Assembly: GCA_014377485.1 (NCBI GenBank) | Contig: JACMPM010000091.1 | Location: 1-64,000 of the forward strand | Length of the DNA stretch: 64,000 nt | Source: Bacteriovorax sp. | GTDB taxonomy: Bacteria > Bdellovibrionota > Bacteriovoracia > Bacteriovoracales > Bacteriovoracaceae | Reading direction: 5' to 3' | Shown: in pieces, positions 45,074 to 52,854 of the stretch | Numbering within the stretch: position 1 is the stretch's first letter | Layout: the number at the start of each line of letters is the position of its first letter | Notes under the pieces: model-generated | Database searches by the model: none | What the model was told of the DNA's origin: nothing | Seen by the model: the letters and a program-made list of their open reading frames with translations, nothing else | Made by a program: the position numbers and the translations under genes

Positions 45074-45778
45074 TTAGTATTTTGTTTGCTCTAAGATTTT
45101 TATAAGATTTTTGATCACAAGCTTTTTACCATGATAATTAATGATTTCATCCTTGACCATTTCCGACATTAATCGAATCACCGTCTCATCGGCCACAAGT
45201 AAAAGCTGAGCGATTTCACGTTTGGTGATCACTGTTTTTATTACGTACTCGTTTTCATGAGTTTTCTCTGAATACTCGAGAGCTAGATTATAAATTAAAA
45301 GGGCCAAGCGACTTCGAACCGTTTTTTCTTTTGTCGCCATTTTGTCTTCTTCTGAGCGATTTAATTCAGTCGAAATTTTAATGATTAGATTTTTGGAAAA
45401 TGATGAATTTTTTGTTAGTAAAAATAAAATATCAGACGTAGGAATAAAGCAAACTTCAACTGTTTCCGAAAGCCCAACCTGAGTTCCTTGATAATTCTTT
45501 TCGATAAACAAACTACGGTGGCCAGAAGTATCTCCTGGAAACACAAGACGTGAAAATCGTATTTTATTATTCAAATCTTTTTGAACCACCTTTGATAATC
45601 CAGACGAGTGACAATAGATTCCCTCTACAATTTGACCTTGTCTGAAAAGAATTTCTCCTTTTTTTATTATTGTTTCATTTTTTTTAACAGCTAGCCAATC
45701 AACTAACTCAGAATCAAAATCTTTAAAAAGACTTTTATTCCAAACGGGACATTTAAAACAACTTACAGGACAACTCAT
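45074..45778 (-). CDS. Crp/Fnr-family regulator with an Fnr-like cysteine set
   Basis: The start is the ATG at 45776-45778; a GTG nine codons upstream is less likely. The 234-residue protein has an N-terminal cysteine patch (MSCPVSCFKCPVW: C3, C7, C10), a cyclic-nucleotide-type beta barrel, a dimer helix and a winged helix (TKREIAQLLLVADETVIRLM). C110, in VEVCFIP, aligns with the fourth cluster ligand of E. coli Fnr. It may therefore hold a 4Fe-4S oxygen sensor, although the spacing C-x3-C-x2-C differs from Fnr. In the recognition helix ETVIR keeps Glu and Arg. It is divergent from the MFS gene; a palindrome lies between. Confidence 0.88.
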   Translation of the reverse strand: MSCPVSCFKCPVWNKSLFKDFDSELVDWLAVKKNETIIKKGEILFRQGQIVEGIYCHSSGLSKVVQKDLNNKIRFSRLVFPGDTSGHRSLFIEKNYQGTQVGLSETVEVCFIPTSDILFLLTKNSSFSKNLIIKISTELNRSEEDKMATKEKTVRSRLALLIYNLALEYSEKTHENEYVIKTVITKREIAQLLLVADETVIRLMSEMVKDEIINYHGKKLVIKNLIKILEQTKY

Positions 45779-45819
45779 TTCGTCTTCTCTAATAGTTAAA
45801 ACCACTCTGATCTAGATCA

Positions 45820-45833
45820 TGTTGTGATCAACA
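45820..45833. promoter_or_regulatory. Candidate Crp/Fnr-type operator
   Basis: TGTTG-TGAT-CAACA is a 14-base dyad with the geometry of an Fnr site (5-4-5; consensus TTGAT-N4-ATCAA). It lies between the divergent regulator and MFS genes, 42 bases before the regulator start and 26 before the MFS start. GATC-TA-GATC next to it adds further symmetry. Binding is inferred. Confidence 0.5.
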
Positions 45834-45858
45834 ATAGCCTCACTTACACTCTTAATAT

Positions 45859-47124
45859 ATGGAAAAACTTAAAAATCGATGGATACAGCTTGCACTCACC
45901 TTCGCAGTCTTTATCATTATCAGTGGACCTCAATATCAATGGGCCTTGTTTGTTAAGCCATTGCTGGCTAAATTTCAAAAACCTTTAAGTGAAGTGCAAA
46001 TTGTTTTTTCACTTGTGATTGTATGCATGACATTCATCACACCTTTAGCTGGGTATTTTCACGATCGTTTTAACTCAAAAGTAATAATAGGTCTTGGCTT
46101 AATGATGAGTAGTGGTAGCTGGTTATTGGCCAGCCAAGCAAACTCTCTCATTGAATTTTATATTTATTATGGAGTGATTGGCGGCCTTGGGGCCGGAATT
46201 GCTTTTATTGGGTGTACTGGTTTAATACAAAAATGTTTTCCTGATATCCGAGGTTTTGCAACGGGAATTCTTAGTTCAGGTTATGCTCTTGGTCCTATTC
46301 TAACAACTTATTCAATTGCCCATTCAATTGATACAAAGGGAATTGAATCTACCTTGCAATGTTTCGGAATTATTTTTTTTATTGCTAGTTTAATTGTTAT
46401 CAGTGGATTAAGAAATTCGAAAGAAATTATTCCTAATAACAATATCACCCGGCCAGTGCATGAAGGATTGAATTCAATTACGATGTTGAAATCTAAAGTT
46501 TTCTGGTTAATGTTTTTTATGATGTGTATGATAGCCACATGTGGAATGATGATTACATCTAACATTGCAATCATAGCAAAAGAATCTGGCATTGGTTCAG
46601 AAATCATAATGCTTGGAATGGCCGCTCTACCCCTTGCTTTATTAATTGATAGAATTACCAATGGGTTCAGTCGCATTTTATTTGGCATGATCTCAGATAA
46701 AATAGGCAGAGAATACACTTTAGGTATTGCTTTTGTTCTTGAAGCTCTTTTTATGTATTTATGGTTTACCCAACTCCAAAACCCCATCATGTTTATACTT
46801 CTTTCAGGAATGGTGTTTTTGGCATGGGGTGAAATATTTTCAATTTTTCCTGCTCTTTGCACTGATACTTTTGGTGAAAAAAACGCAAGTGTTAATTTCG
46901 GATTCCTCTATACCTCGGTTGGTATTGGCTCAATTTTTGGTGGTCCATTGGCGGCCCTTCTACGAGAAAAACTTGGAAATTGGAATCTTGCTTTTTATAT
47001 AATTATATGCCTTGATCTGCTAACTGCTTTTTTGGCAATCTTTGTTTTAAAAAGAATGAGGCTACATTTTAAGGAAACAATACGTGAAAGATTGGACATA
47101 CAAACTTCTTCCCAGCTTACCTAA
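45859..47124 (+). CDS. MFS transporter, oxalate/formate antiporter (OFA) family
   Basis: The 421-residue protein has twelve membrane spans and opens with NRWIQLALTFAVFIIISGPQ, the OFA family N-terminus. GYFHDRFNSK in the loop after span 2 and MISDKIGREYTLG after span 8 are the MFS motif A copies. OFA members exchange small organic acids, oxalate and formate being the known cases. The start has no clear ribosome site and the TAATAT just before it suggests a short or leaderless mRNA. The stop overlaps the next gene by 41 bases. Confidence 0.85.
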   Translation: MEKLKNRWIQLALTFAVFIIISGPQYQWALFVKPLLAKFQKPLSEVQIVFSLVIVCMTFITPLAGYFHDRFNSKVIIGLGLMMSSGSWLLASQANSLIEFYIYYGVIGGLGAGIAFIGCTGLIQKCFPDIRGFATGILSSGYALGPILTTYSIAHSIDTKGIESTLQCFGIIFFIASLIVISGLRNSKEIIPNNNITRPVHEGLNSITMLKSKVFWLMFFMMCMIATCGMMITSNIAIIAKESGIGSEIIMLGMAALPLALLIDRITNGFSRILFGMISDKIGREYTLGIAFVLEALFMYLWFTQLQNPIMFILLSGMVFLAWGEIFSIFPALCTDTFGEKNASVNFGFLYTSVGIGSIFGGPLAALLREKLGNWNLAFYIIICLDLLTAFLAIFVLKRMRLHFKETIRERLDIQTSSQLT

Positions 47125-47686
47125 ACCACCAATTTCGTTAATTGGAAAAATAGATAATCTGTACAGACCATCACTTAATAGATTTTCACCTTATGATGAA
47201 AACTTTCTTGGCATAGATAAAAATAGTGATTGGAAAAAACAAACTTATGAGTGGATACAACCCATGGCGTCTAATAAAAACTTACGCCATCACTTCAACG
47301 ATGAGTTTATCAAATGGATTCAAGAAAATATTTTATCTGAATTTCAAGAAAGCAATTCTGGTGTCATGTTTTTTGATGAACCTCAGCTTCCCCACACTGA
47401 CTTAACTAGAGATTTCGTTCTTATATATAACGTGGAAACCGGCGGAGCAGAATCCACTTTATGTTTTTGGCAGGAAGAAGGGGAAAAAATTTTAAGAGAA
47501 AGAATGATAACTTCAGAACGTGGTCCGCATTTAAAGTTAATCGATAGTGTAAAAGGACCATTTGATTGTTGGTATATTATGAATACCAAAATTCTTCATT
47601 CAGTAGAAAAAGTAGAAAGTCTCCGCCTAAACCTACAAATAAGTTTTGACACCAATATGCCTGAATTTTTATTAAAAAATATCTAA
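47084..47686 (+). CDS. Putative 2-oxoglutarate/Fe(II)-dependent oxygenase
   Basis: The start is a GTG with AAGGA seven to eight bases before it, inside the MFS gene. In the 200-residue product the facial triad pattern is visible: H104 and D106 (PHTDLTRDFVLIYNVETGG), H172 (NTKILHSVEKVE) and R181 for the 2-oxoglutarate carboxylate. Strand spacing fits a compact double-stranded beta helix, like prolyl-hydroxylase or phytanoyl-type enzymes. The substrate is unknown. It lies between an organic-acid carrier and a TRAP-like receptor, which suggests a small-acid substrate. The call rests on motif spacing only. Confidence 0.6.
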   Translation: MKDWTYKLLPSLPKPPISLIGKIDNLYRPSLNRFSPYDENFLGIDKNSDWKKQTYEWIQPMASNKNLRHHFNDEFIKWIQENILSEFQESNSGVMFFDEPQLPHTDLTRDFVLIYNVETGGAESTLCFWQEEGEKILRERMITSERGPHLKLIDSVKGPFDCWYIMNTKILHSVEKVESLRLNLQISFDTNMPEFLLKNI

Positions 47687-47697
47687 AAGGAGAAAAA

Positions 47698-48645
47698 ATG
47701 AATACTTTAAAAATCCGTTGGGTTATCGCACATGAACCACTTAGTTTATTTCTTCGTGCAGCTGCATCTTTTGCCAAAGCAATTAATTCAAAATCATTGA
47801 AGCAAAAAATTGAAGTGGAAATAATGACACTGAGTGAGTATTCTGAAAGATACAATGAAGGCAATCTGATTACCAAACATGACCTTCTTGATTTAATGAA
47901 TACTGGAAAAATTGAAATGAGCCAAATGTATACTACATGGCTTGCTGAAAAATATAATTCTGACATGCATGTTTTAGATATGCCTTTTCTTTTTAGAGAT
48001 CATGCTCATGCAGAACAAATACTTGAGGGTCCTATCGGTCAACAACTCCTCGCTGGTTTATCTGAGAAATCAAATGTACGAGGATTAGCGTTTACTTATT
48101 CGGGTGGATTTAGAATGATTCCAGCTAACAAAGCCATTAGAACTTTGGAAGACTTTAAAGGACTTCGGATACGCTCAAATAAAAATCCATTTGCAATAGA
48201 AACTTTTATCTCAATAGGTGCCATTCCTGTTCCTTGCGAATTAGAAGAGATAAATGAAGGTGTTGCTGATGGTATATTTATTGGTGGCGAAAGTGCATGG
48301 CCTCGAGTTTATCCTTTAGAGCAAAACAAATTTTCAATCGCCATGAATGATACTAAACACAGTCTTTTTTTGACATCAATGATTATACAAAAAGATTTTT
48401 GGAAATCTCTTGCTCCAGAATTGCAAGAACTGATGAAAATATCTGCCATTGAAGCAGCAAGAGAAGAAAGATCTGAATCTATACAAGACGGAGAACTGGC
48501 AAAAATCAAAGCGAAGCAAGAAGGAATTGAAATTGTAGAGCTGTCTTCAAATGATATGGCGAATTTTGCAGAAGCAACAAAGTCGGTATACATAAAATTT
48601 GAAAACTACTTTAGTCCTGGCCTCATAAATAAAATTAAACAATAA
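47698..48645 (+). CDS. TRAP-type DctP-like solute receptor lacking a signal peptide
   Basis: The 315-residue protein follows the DctP fold from its first residues: NTLKIRWVIAHEPLSLFLRA, DMPFLFRDHAHAEQILEGPI and LEDFKGLRIRSNKNPFAIET (with the conserved Arg that binds carboxylate), then GVADGIFIGG. The ATG has AAAGGAG five bases before it and there is no upstream hydrophobic segment, so the protein starts where a mature DctP would. No DctQ or DctM gene is nearby. It may act in the cytoplasm as a ligand-binding partner or a sensor, or use another export route. Third gene of the divergent unit. Confidence 0.78.
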   Translation: MNTLKIRWVIAHEPLSLFLRAAASFAKAINSKSLKQKIEVEIMTLSEYSERYNEGNLITKHDLLDLMNTGKIEMSQMYTTWLAEKYNSDMHVLDMPFLFRDHAHAEQILEGPIGQQLLAGLSEKSNVRGLAFTYSGGFRMIPANKAIRTLEDFKGLRIRSNKNPFAIETFISIGAIPVPCELEEINEGVADGIFIGGESAWPRVYPLEQNKFSIAMNDTKHSLFLTSMIIQKDFWKSLAPELQELMKISAIEAAREERSESIQDGELAKIKAKQEGIEIVELSSNDMANFAEATKSVYIKFENYFSPGLINKIKQ

Positions 48646-48666
48646 AAAAAGCCTCCCGAAGGAGGC
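48644..48666 (-). terminator. Terminator of the third flagellin gene
   Basis: On the minus strand GCCTCC-TTCG-GGAGGC is followed by seven T. The loop is the very stable UUCG tetraloop. It abuts the stop codon of the DctP-like gene on the opposite strand, for which it has no T-run. Confidence 0.9.
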
Positions 48667-48695
48667 CTTGTAGTTCATAGAATTTTTGTTACAAA

Positions 48696-49529
48696 TTATC
48701 CAATCAATTTCAGAGCACCAGATCCTGAGTTGTTGGCCTGAGATAAAACCGAAGTCGCAGCTGCAGATAGAATGTTCGACTTAGTCATTTCAGCAGACTC
48801 TACTGCAATATCAGTGTCTCTAATTCGAGAGTTTGCAGCTGACAAGTTCTCTGTTCTTACATCTAAGTTCGAGATTGTCGATTGCAGTCTGTTTTGTAGA
48901 GCACCAAGTGAAGCTCGGTTAGCGTTAACCCCGTTAATTGCGCTATCGATCTTTTCAAGATTTTCCTGAGCGTCTGTTTTAGTTAATACTCCAAGACCTT
49001 CAACGCCTAAGTCTTTAACTCTGGCACTTGACTCTTGTGGTTTATAAGAAAGTCTATCGTTCTTCTCGTCGTTCATTATACCAATTTGAAAATCAAGTTT
49101 GTCACCTTCACCGCTTAACAGGTTTTTTCCGTTAAACTGAGTAGAAGTTGCAATTCTTTCCATCTCGCTTGTTAGTTGTTGGAACTCTAGATTAGAAAAT
49201 TTTCTTTCCTGGTCACCAATAGTATCTGAAGCTGACTGTACCGAGAGTTCTCTTAATCTAATTAAGATATTTGAACTTTCGTTTAATCCCCCTTCAGCTG
49301 TCTGAATCATTGAAATACCATCTCCGGCGTTTCTACTAGCTTGTTGAGTTCCACGAATATTAGCTTTTAACTTTTCAGAAATTGCTAATCCTGCTGCATC
49401 GTCACCGGCTTTATTAATTCTTGAACCAGATGATAATTTCTCGAGTGTGCTCGCTTTGTTTTCCTCAACTTTCGATAGTGAATTTTGTGCTCTTAATGAT
49501 TGAACGTTTGTGTTAATTCTTAATCCCAT
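48696..49529 (-). CDS. fliC: Flagellin 3 (divergent)
   Basis: This flagellin also has 277 residues, but is clearly different in sequence from the other two. It opens with GLRINTNVQSLRAQNSLSKV and SSGSRINKAGDDAAGLAISE and ends NILSAAATSVLSQANNSGSG plus ALKLIG. The central part (FQIGIMNDEKNDRLSYKPQE) is unique. It has the best sigma-28 promoter match of the three and a strong terminator. It could be the hook-proximal or major flagellin; the sequence does not say. Confidence 0.95.
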   Translation of the reverse strand: MGLRINTNVQSLRAQNSLSKVEENKASTLEKLSSGSRINKAGDDAAGLAISEKLKANIRGTQQASRNAGDGISMIQTAEGGLNESSNILIRLRELSVQSASDTIGDQERKFSNLEFQQLTSEMERIATSTQFNGKNLLSGEGDKLDFQIGIMNDEKNDRLSYKPQESSARVKDLGVEGLGVLTKTDAQENLEKIDSAINGVNANRASLGALQNRLQSTISNLDVRTENLSAANSRIRDTDIAVESAEMTKSNILSAAATSVLSQANNSGSGALKLIG

Positions 49530-49632
49530 ACTAATCTCCTAGAATCATGCCTTCCTCCTTAAAATTTAAGATTAAACAACCTTGTTTGAATCTTTGTTAG
49601 TTTCGCAACAGTCCCATCCGTTGCTGAATAAT

Positions 49633-49659
49633 TTATCGGAGTGCAATAAGTATACTTAA
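49633..49659 (-). promoter_or_regulatory. Sigma-28 promoter of flagellin 3
   Basis: On the minus strand TTAA, 15 bases, then TCCGATAA matches TAAA-N15-GCCGATAA at all but two positions. It lies about 104 bases before the ATG. Confidence 0.85.
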
Positions 49660-49689
49660 GTACTTTCTTTCAATTTTAAGAAGTTTTCA

Positions 49690-49842
49690 TTGGAGAAAGT
49701 TAGTCGGATATTAATTGATTTTTTTTATGTAATAGGGCAATGCTTACCGTATCTCTTTAAAACTCTTCGCTTTAAGTAGATTAAAGATTGATAATAATTC
49801 CTTATTGAATAATTCAAGAATTATAATAGATAATTTAATAAA
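49690..49842. other. AT-rich spacer downstream of the heptose adenylyltransferase gene
   Basis: Together with the flagellin 3 leader this makes a 313-base gene-free stretch. Apart from the promoter I see only weak AT-rich dyads, for example TTGAA-TTA-TTCAA on the minus strand near 49810. No gene or clear terminator. Confidence 0.5.
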
Positions 49843-50304
49843 TTATTTTTTGCCTTGAACGGCTTGAATAAGGTTGCTCGTTGAGTAACCATTCTTAAAA
49901 AGTAGGCTTCTCACGCTTCCGCCATGAGCTAATACAAAATCAGAACCTACTATTTGTTCTACTTTCCAGTCTCCACCTTTAACTAGAACATCAGGCTTAA
50001 TCAGCTTTATAATTTCTAATGGTGTTTCATCTGTAAAGATTTGAACACAGTCAACTGCTCTCAAATTTAGAAGCATTGCTTTACGATCATGCTCATTATT
50101 TATTGGGCGATCAATACCTTTTAAATTTTTTACGCTTTGATCAGAATTAACCCCAATAATGAGAACATCACCTTGAGCTTTTGCTTCATTTAAATATTCA
50201 ACATGGCCAAGATGAAGAATATCAAAACATCCATTTGTGAAGACTATTTTTTTGCCTTCATTTTTCTTTAAAAAGTTTATAGTGTCTGCTGAAAGAACTT
50301 CCAC
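49843..50304 (-). CDS. rfaE2: D-glycero-beta-D-manno-heptose 1-phosphate adenylyltransferase
   Basis: RfaE2 (the C-terminal half of HldE in E. coli) makes ADP-heptose for lipopolysaccharide core. The 153-residue protein has TNGCFDILHLGHVEYL (HxGH) near residue 20 and PDVLVKGGDWK with VRSLLFKNGYSTSNLI near the end. Here it is a separate gene, so the kinase part must be elsewhere. It lies 1 base after the RDD gene. ADP-heptose may also serve the GT9 enzymes of the motility cluster, which is inference. Confidence 0.93.
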   Translation of the reverse strand: MEVLSADTINFLKKNEGKKIVFTNGCFDILHLGHVEYLNEAKAQGDVLIIGVNSDQSVKNLKGIDRPINNEHDRKAMLLNLRAVDCVQIFTDETPLEIIKLIKPDVLVKGGDWKVEQIVGSDFVLAHGGSVRSLLFKNGYSTSNLIQAVQGKK

Positions 50305-51090
50305 TTATTTCACCAATTTTGTGTCTGATAGACGCCCTTGAAAATCAAGAAGCATCGGAAGAAAAAGTGCGATACTGGAAAGCAGTGAAACAAGAGCTCT
50401 CGTAAAAGTATTTTTCACCGTGACATTTTTATTATCAGTTCTCAATAACCGAATTCCCATAATTGTTTTACCCGGGCTTGCACTAAGGTCGAGAATTGTA
50501 AAATAGAGAAGGTAATAGATTGAAAATATTGCGGTGTTGAAAACTATTAAGTCTTGAGTTGAAATGAGACGTGCGAACATTTGAAACTGGATACCTGAAG
50601 CAAATACTAAAAGTGCGCCAGTTACAGCAACAAAACTAATCACCACCAAAAGATCAATGGCCCATGCAAAAAACTGAGTTCCACCTGAAGCTGTTTTATA
50701 AGTAATTTTGGGTTCTGTTTTTTCTTCGTTTAAGTCTAATTTAGACTCAAGAATATTTTGATTGTTAATTTGATTTTGATTTCCGGGATTTCCTTTAGCG
50801 CCATAAAAAGCCTCAAGTCCTGTCGGCATATGTTGGGCAGATGACTTGGCTGCTTGACCACCGGCCAAAGAGCTAAGGACTGTTGATGCTTTTGGCTGAG
50901 TACGAGCAGTTCCAAATGGCTTCACTTCTTTTGGAGAAGGCTTGAATGAAGCTCTTTTTTGATCTTGGTGAAAACCCAAACCTTTAGTCATTGGCTTAAA
51001 ACTATCTTCACTAATATTAAATTCATCAAGATTAACTTTAATCGGAGCCATCGGTTTTGGAGATGATAATGAATGAGTATCTTGATTCAT
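50305..51090 (-). CDS. RDD family membrane protein
   Basis: The start is the ATG at 51088-51090 with AAGGAAG before it; a longer frame has no such site. The 261-residue protein has a disordered N-terminal half rich in Pro, Lys and Asn (1-130), then an RDD domain with FFAWAIDLLVVISFVAVTGA (A-D pair) and DLSASPGKTIMGIRLL, three to four membrane spans. RDD proteins are small membrane proteins, some acting as Na+/H+ antiporters. Function here is not known. Confidence 0.85.
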   Translation of the reverse strand: MNQDTHSLSSPKPMAPIKVNLDEFNISEDSFKPMTKGLGFHQDQKRASFKPSPKEVKPFGTARTQPKASTVLSSLAGGQAAKSSAQHMPTGLEAFYGAKGNPGNQNQINNQNILESKLDLNEEKTEPKITYKTASGGTQFFAWAIDLLVVISFVAVTGALLVFASGIQFQMFARLISTQDLIVFNTAIFSIYYLLYFTILDLSASPGKTIMGIRLLRTDNKNVTVKNTFTRALVSLLSSIALFLPMLLDFQGRLSDTKLVK

Positions 51091-51176
51091 AATCTTCCTT
51101 TGTAAGAGATTTATTGAAGTGTGCCAGAATAGATTCTCACATGCATCACAAAGCATCAATCATATTTTAATTCAAA

Positions 51177-51863
51177 TTAACGAGGTGAAAGCAAATAACC
51201 TATCGAAGATGCGACGGCAGTTGGCGCTCTGAGGATGGGAGTCGGTAAATGGATAGAAAAAACATTGTTTTTTTTCAAAATATTGGCTTCTTCGACATGA
51301 GAAAAACCACCTTCTGGCCCAATTAAAATAGTCTTTTCTCCAGATATTTTTTCATCTTTTCCAGAATCTAATGGTCTAGAATTAAAAAAATAAAGAGGTG
51401 TATTCAACTTATCTAAAAAAATATTCAACTCAATTTGAGGATGTATTATTGGCAAGAAAGGATTATTCGACTGAATTAAAGCACTTTCTAAGATACGTTG
51501 AACTCGATCACTCACAAGATATTCATATTGTGAAAATTCAGAATTTAATGGGTAAATATCCCGCACACCAAGTTCGACGGCTATTTTTAGAATATCTTCA
51601 AATGCATCTTTTTTGGGAGTCGCAATTGCCAGGCTTATTTGATGAGTGGCTACAGATTCTTCAATCGAATTAACGAGGAGCTCTATTTGATTTTTAGAAA
51701 TTAATCCAACCCTTGTCAGCGCTTTTAATCCTTTTCCATTTAAAACTAAAATTTCGTCTTCAGATTTTATACGCACGACATGTAAATGTTTGACGGCTTC
51801 ATCTGACACTAAAATATTCTTTGAAGCATTCTCTTTTAAAAAGGGGAAATAGATCGCTCTCAT
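51177..51863 (-). CDS. rsmE: 16S rRNA m3U1498 methyltransferase RsmE
   Basis: RsmE methylates N3 of U1498 in 16S rRNA. I place the start at the ATG at 51861-51863 (MRAIYFPFLK), one base after the prmA stop; the longer frame runs back into prmA. The 228-residue protein has an N-terminal PUA-like domain (EAVKHLHVVRIKSEDEIL) and a SPOUT knot with ILIGPEGGFSHVEEANIL and LRAPTAVASSIGYLL, the family signatures. The prmA-rsmE pairing is common. Confidence 0.93.
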   Translation of the reverse strand: MRAIYFPFLKENASKNILVSDEAVKHLHVVRIKSEDEILVLNGKGLKALTRVGLISKNQIELLVNSIEESVATHQISLAIATPKKDAFEDILKIAVELGVRDIYPLNSEFSQYEYLVSDRVQRILESALIQSNNPFLPIIHPQIELNIFLDKLNTPLYFFNSRPLDSGKDEKISGEKTILIGPEGGFSHVEEANILKKNNVFSIHLPTPILRAPTAVASSIGYLLSPR

Positions 51864-51864
51864 A

Positions 51865-52854
51865 TTAAGAATGCCTTTTAAAAAGGATTGCGCTCCAATC
51901 ATTTTTCGAAACAACAGCTACTTTTTCCAAAGAATTATATTCGGAGACAATTTTATCAACTTGATGATTAAGAAGTCCTGAAACAATTAAAAATCCCGAC
52001 TTGTTCAGAGAAGAAAGAATCACTTTTTTTTCTAAAATTAAAACATTTTCTAAAATATTTGCGAAAACTAAATCATTTAAGACCGGTGAGTAACGATCAC
52101 GAATAATCAACTTTGACCCTTCAAGCATTTCACCTTCAAAATTGAGCACAAGGTTTTGCATACAATTGTTAAGGGCACTCTTATCGATATCACAAAACAC
52201 TGTGGGCATGCTTTTAATCTTTAGGGCAGTTATCCCTAAAATGCCTGAGCCACATCCAAAATCTAGACAATGAGAAGCAGGTTTTAAAAGATCAGAAATT
52301 TTATCAAATAAACTTAAACATAAATACGTTGTCTCATGAGTTCCTGTTCCGAATCCCATTCCAGGATAAATATAAACTTTTTGAGCCGGTGAATTCTCAT
52401 GAGATTCTTTTAACCACTCCGGGATTATTTCCAATCTCTCAGAAACAATAATGGGAGTATAAAACTTTTTCCATTCAGCATTCCAATCTTCAAAGTTTTT
52501 TTGAGCGGTAAAAAGTGGAAGTTCGGGATAATTTTCTTTGATAAAAAAAACAAAGTCCGATGAGTTAACTTCAAAATCTTCCTGGTAAAAAAAATATTTA
52601 TAAGTAAATGAATCCTGATCAATTGTTGCAGCTTGAATTTCATCTATTAAACTCTCTGGAATATCACCGCCAGAATAAGCTCTTTCTCCAAGAATTTCAT
52701 CTACTCGCGCTTCTTCTAAAGAAAATTCTTCAACACCATCGCATCCAAAATCTTCAAGTGCGTAAGCGTTGATCCCGTCAGCAAAATTAACATTTTCTCT
52801 GCTGTATTGAATAAGTACAAAGTTAAATTTTTTATTTTCCACATACACCTTCAT
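51865..52854 (-). CDS. prmA: Ribosomal protein L11 methyltransferase
   Basis: PrmA trimethylates ribosomal protein L11. The 329-residue protein has YPGMGFGTGTHETTYLCL followed by CLDFGCGSGILGITALKI (SAM site) and LVFANILENVLIL (NxLxxxL, catalytic loop). The N-terminal substrate-recognition domain is longer than usual by about 30 residues. It overlaps the peptide-binding protein gene by 23 bases upstream. Confidence 0.93.
   Translation of the reverse strand: MKVYVENKKFNFVLIQYSRENVNFADGINAYALEDFGCDGVEEFSLEEARVDEILGERAYSGGDIPESLIDEIQAATIDQDSFTYKYFFYQEDFEVNSSDFVFFIKENYPELPLFTAQKNFEDWNAEWKKFYTPIIVSERLEIIPEWLKESHENSPAQKVYIYPGMGFGTGTHETTYLCLSLFDKISDLLKPASHCLDFGCGSGILGITALKIKSMPTVFCDIDKSALNNCMQNLVLNFEGEMLEGSKLIIRDRYSPVLNDLVFANILENVLILEKKVILSSLNKSGFLIVSGLLNHQVDKIVSEYNSLEKVAVVSKNDWSAILFKRHS

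Noticed and set aside
46308-46862. 184-codon minus-strand frame inside the MFS gene
   Set aside because: Antisense shadow; the plus-strand frame has full MFS topology and motifs.
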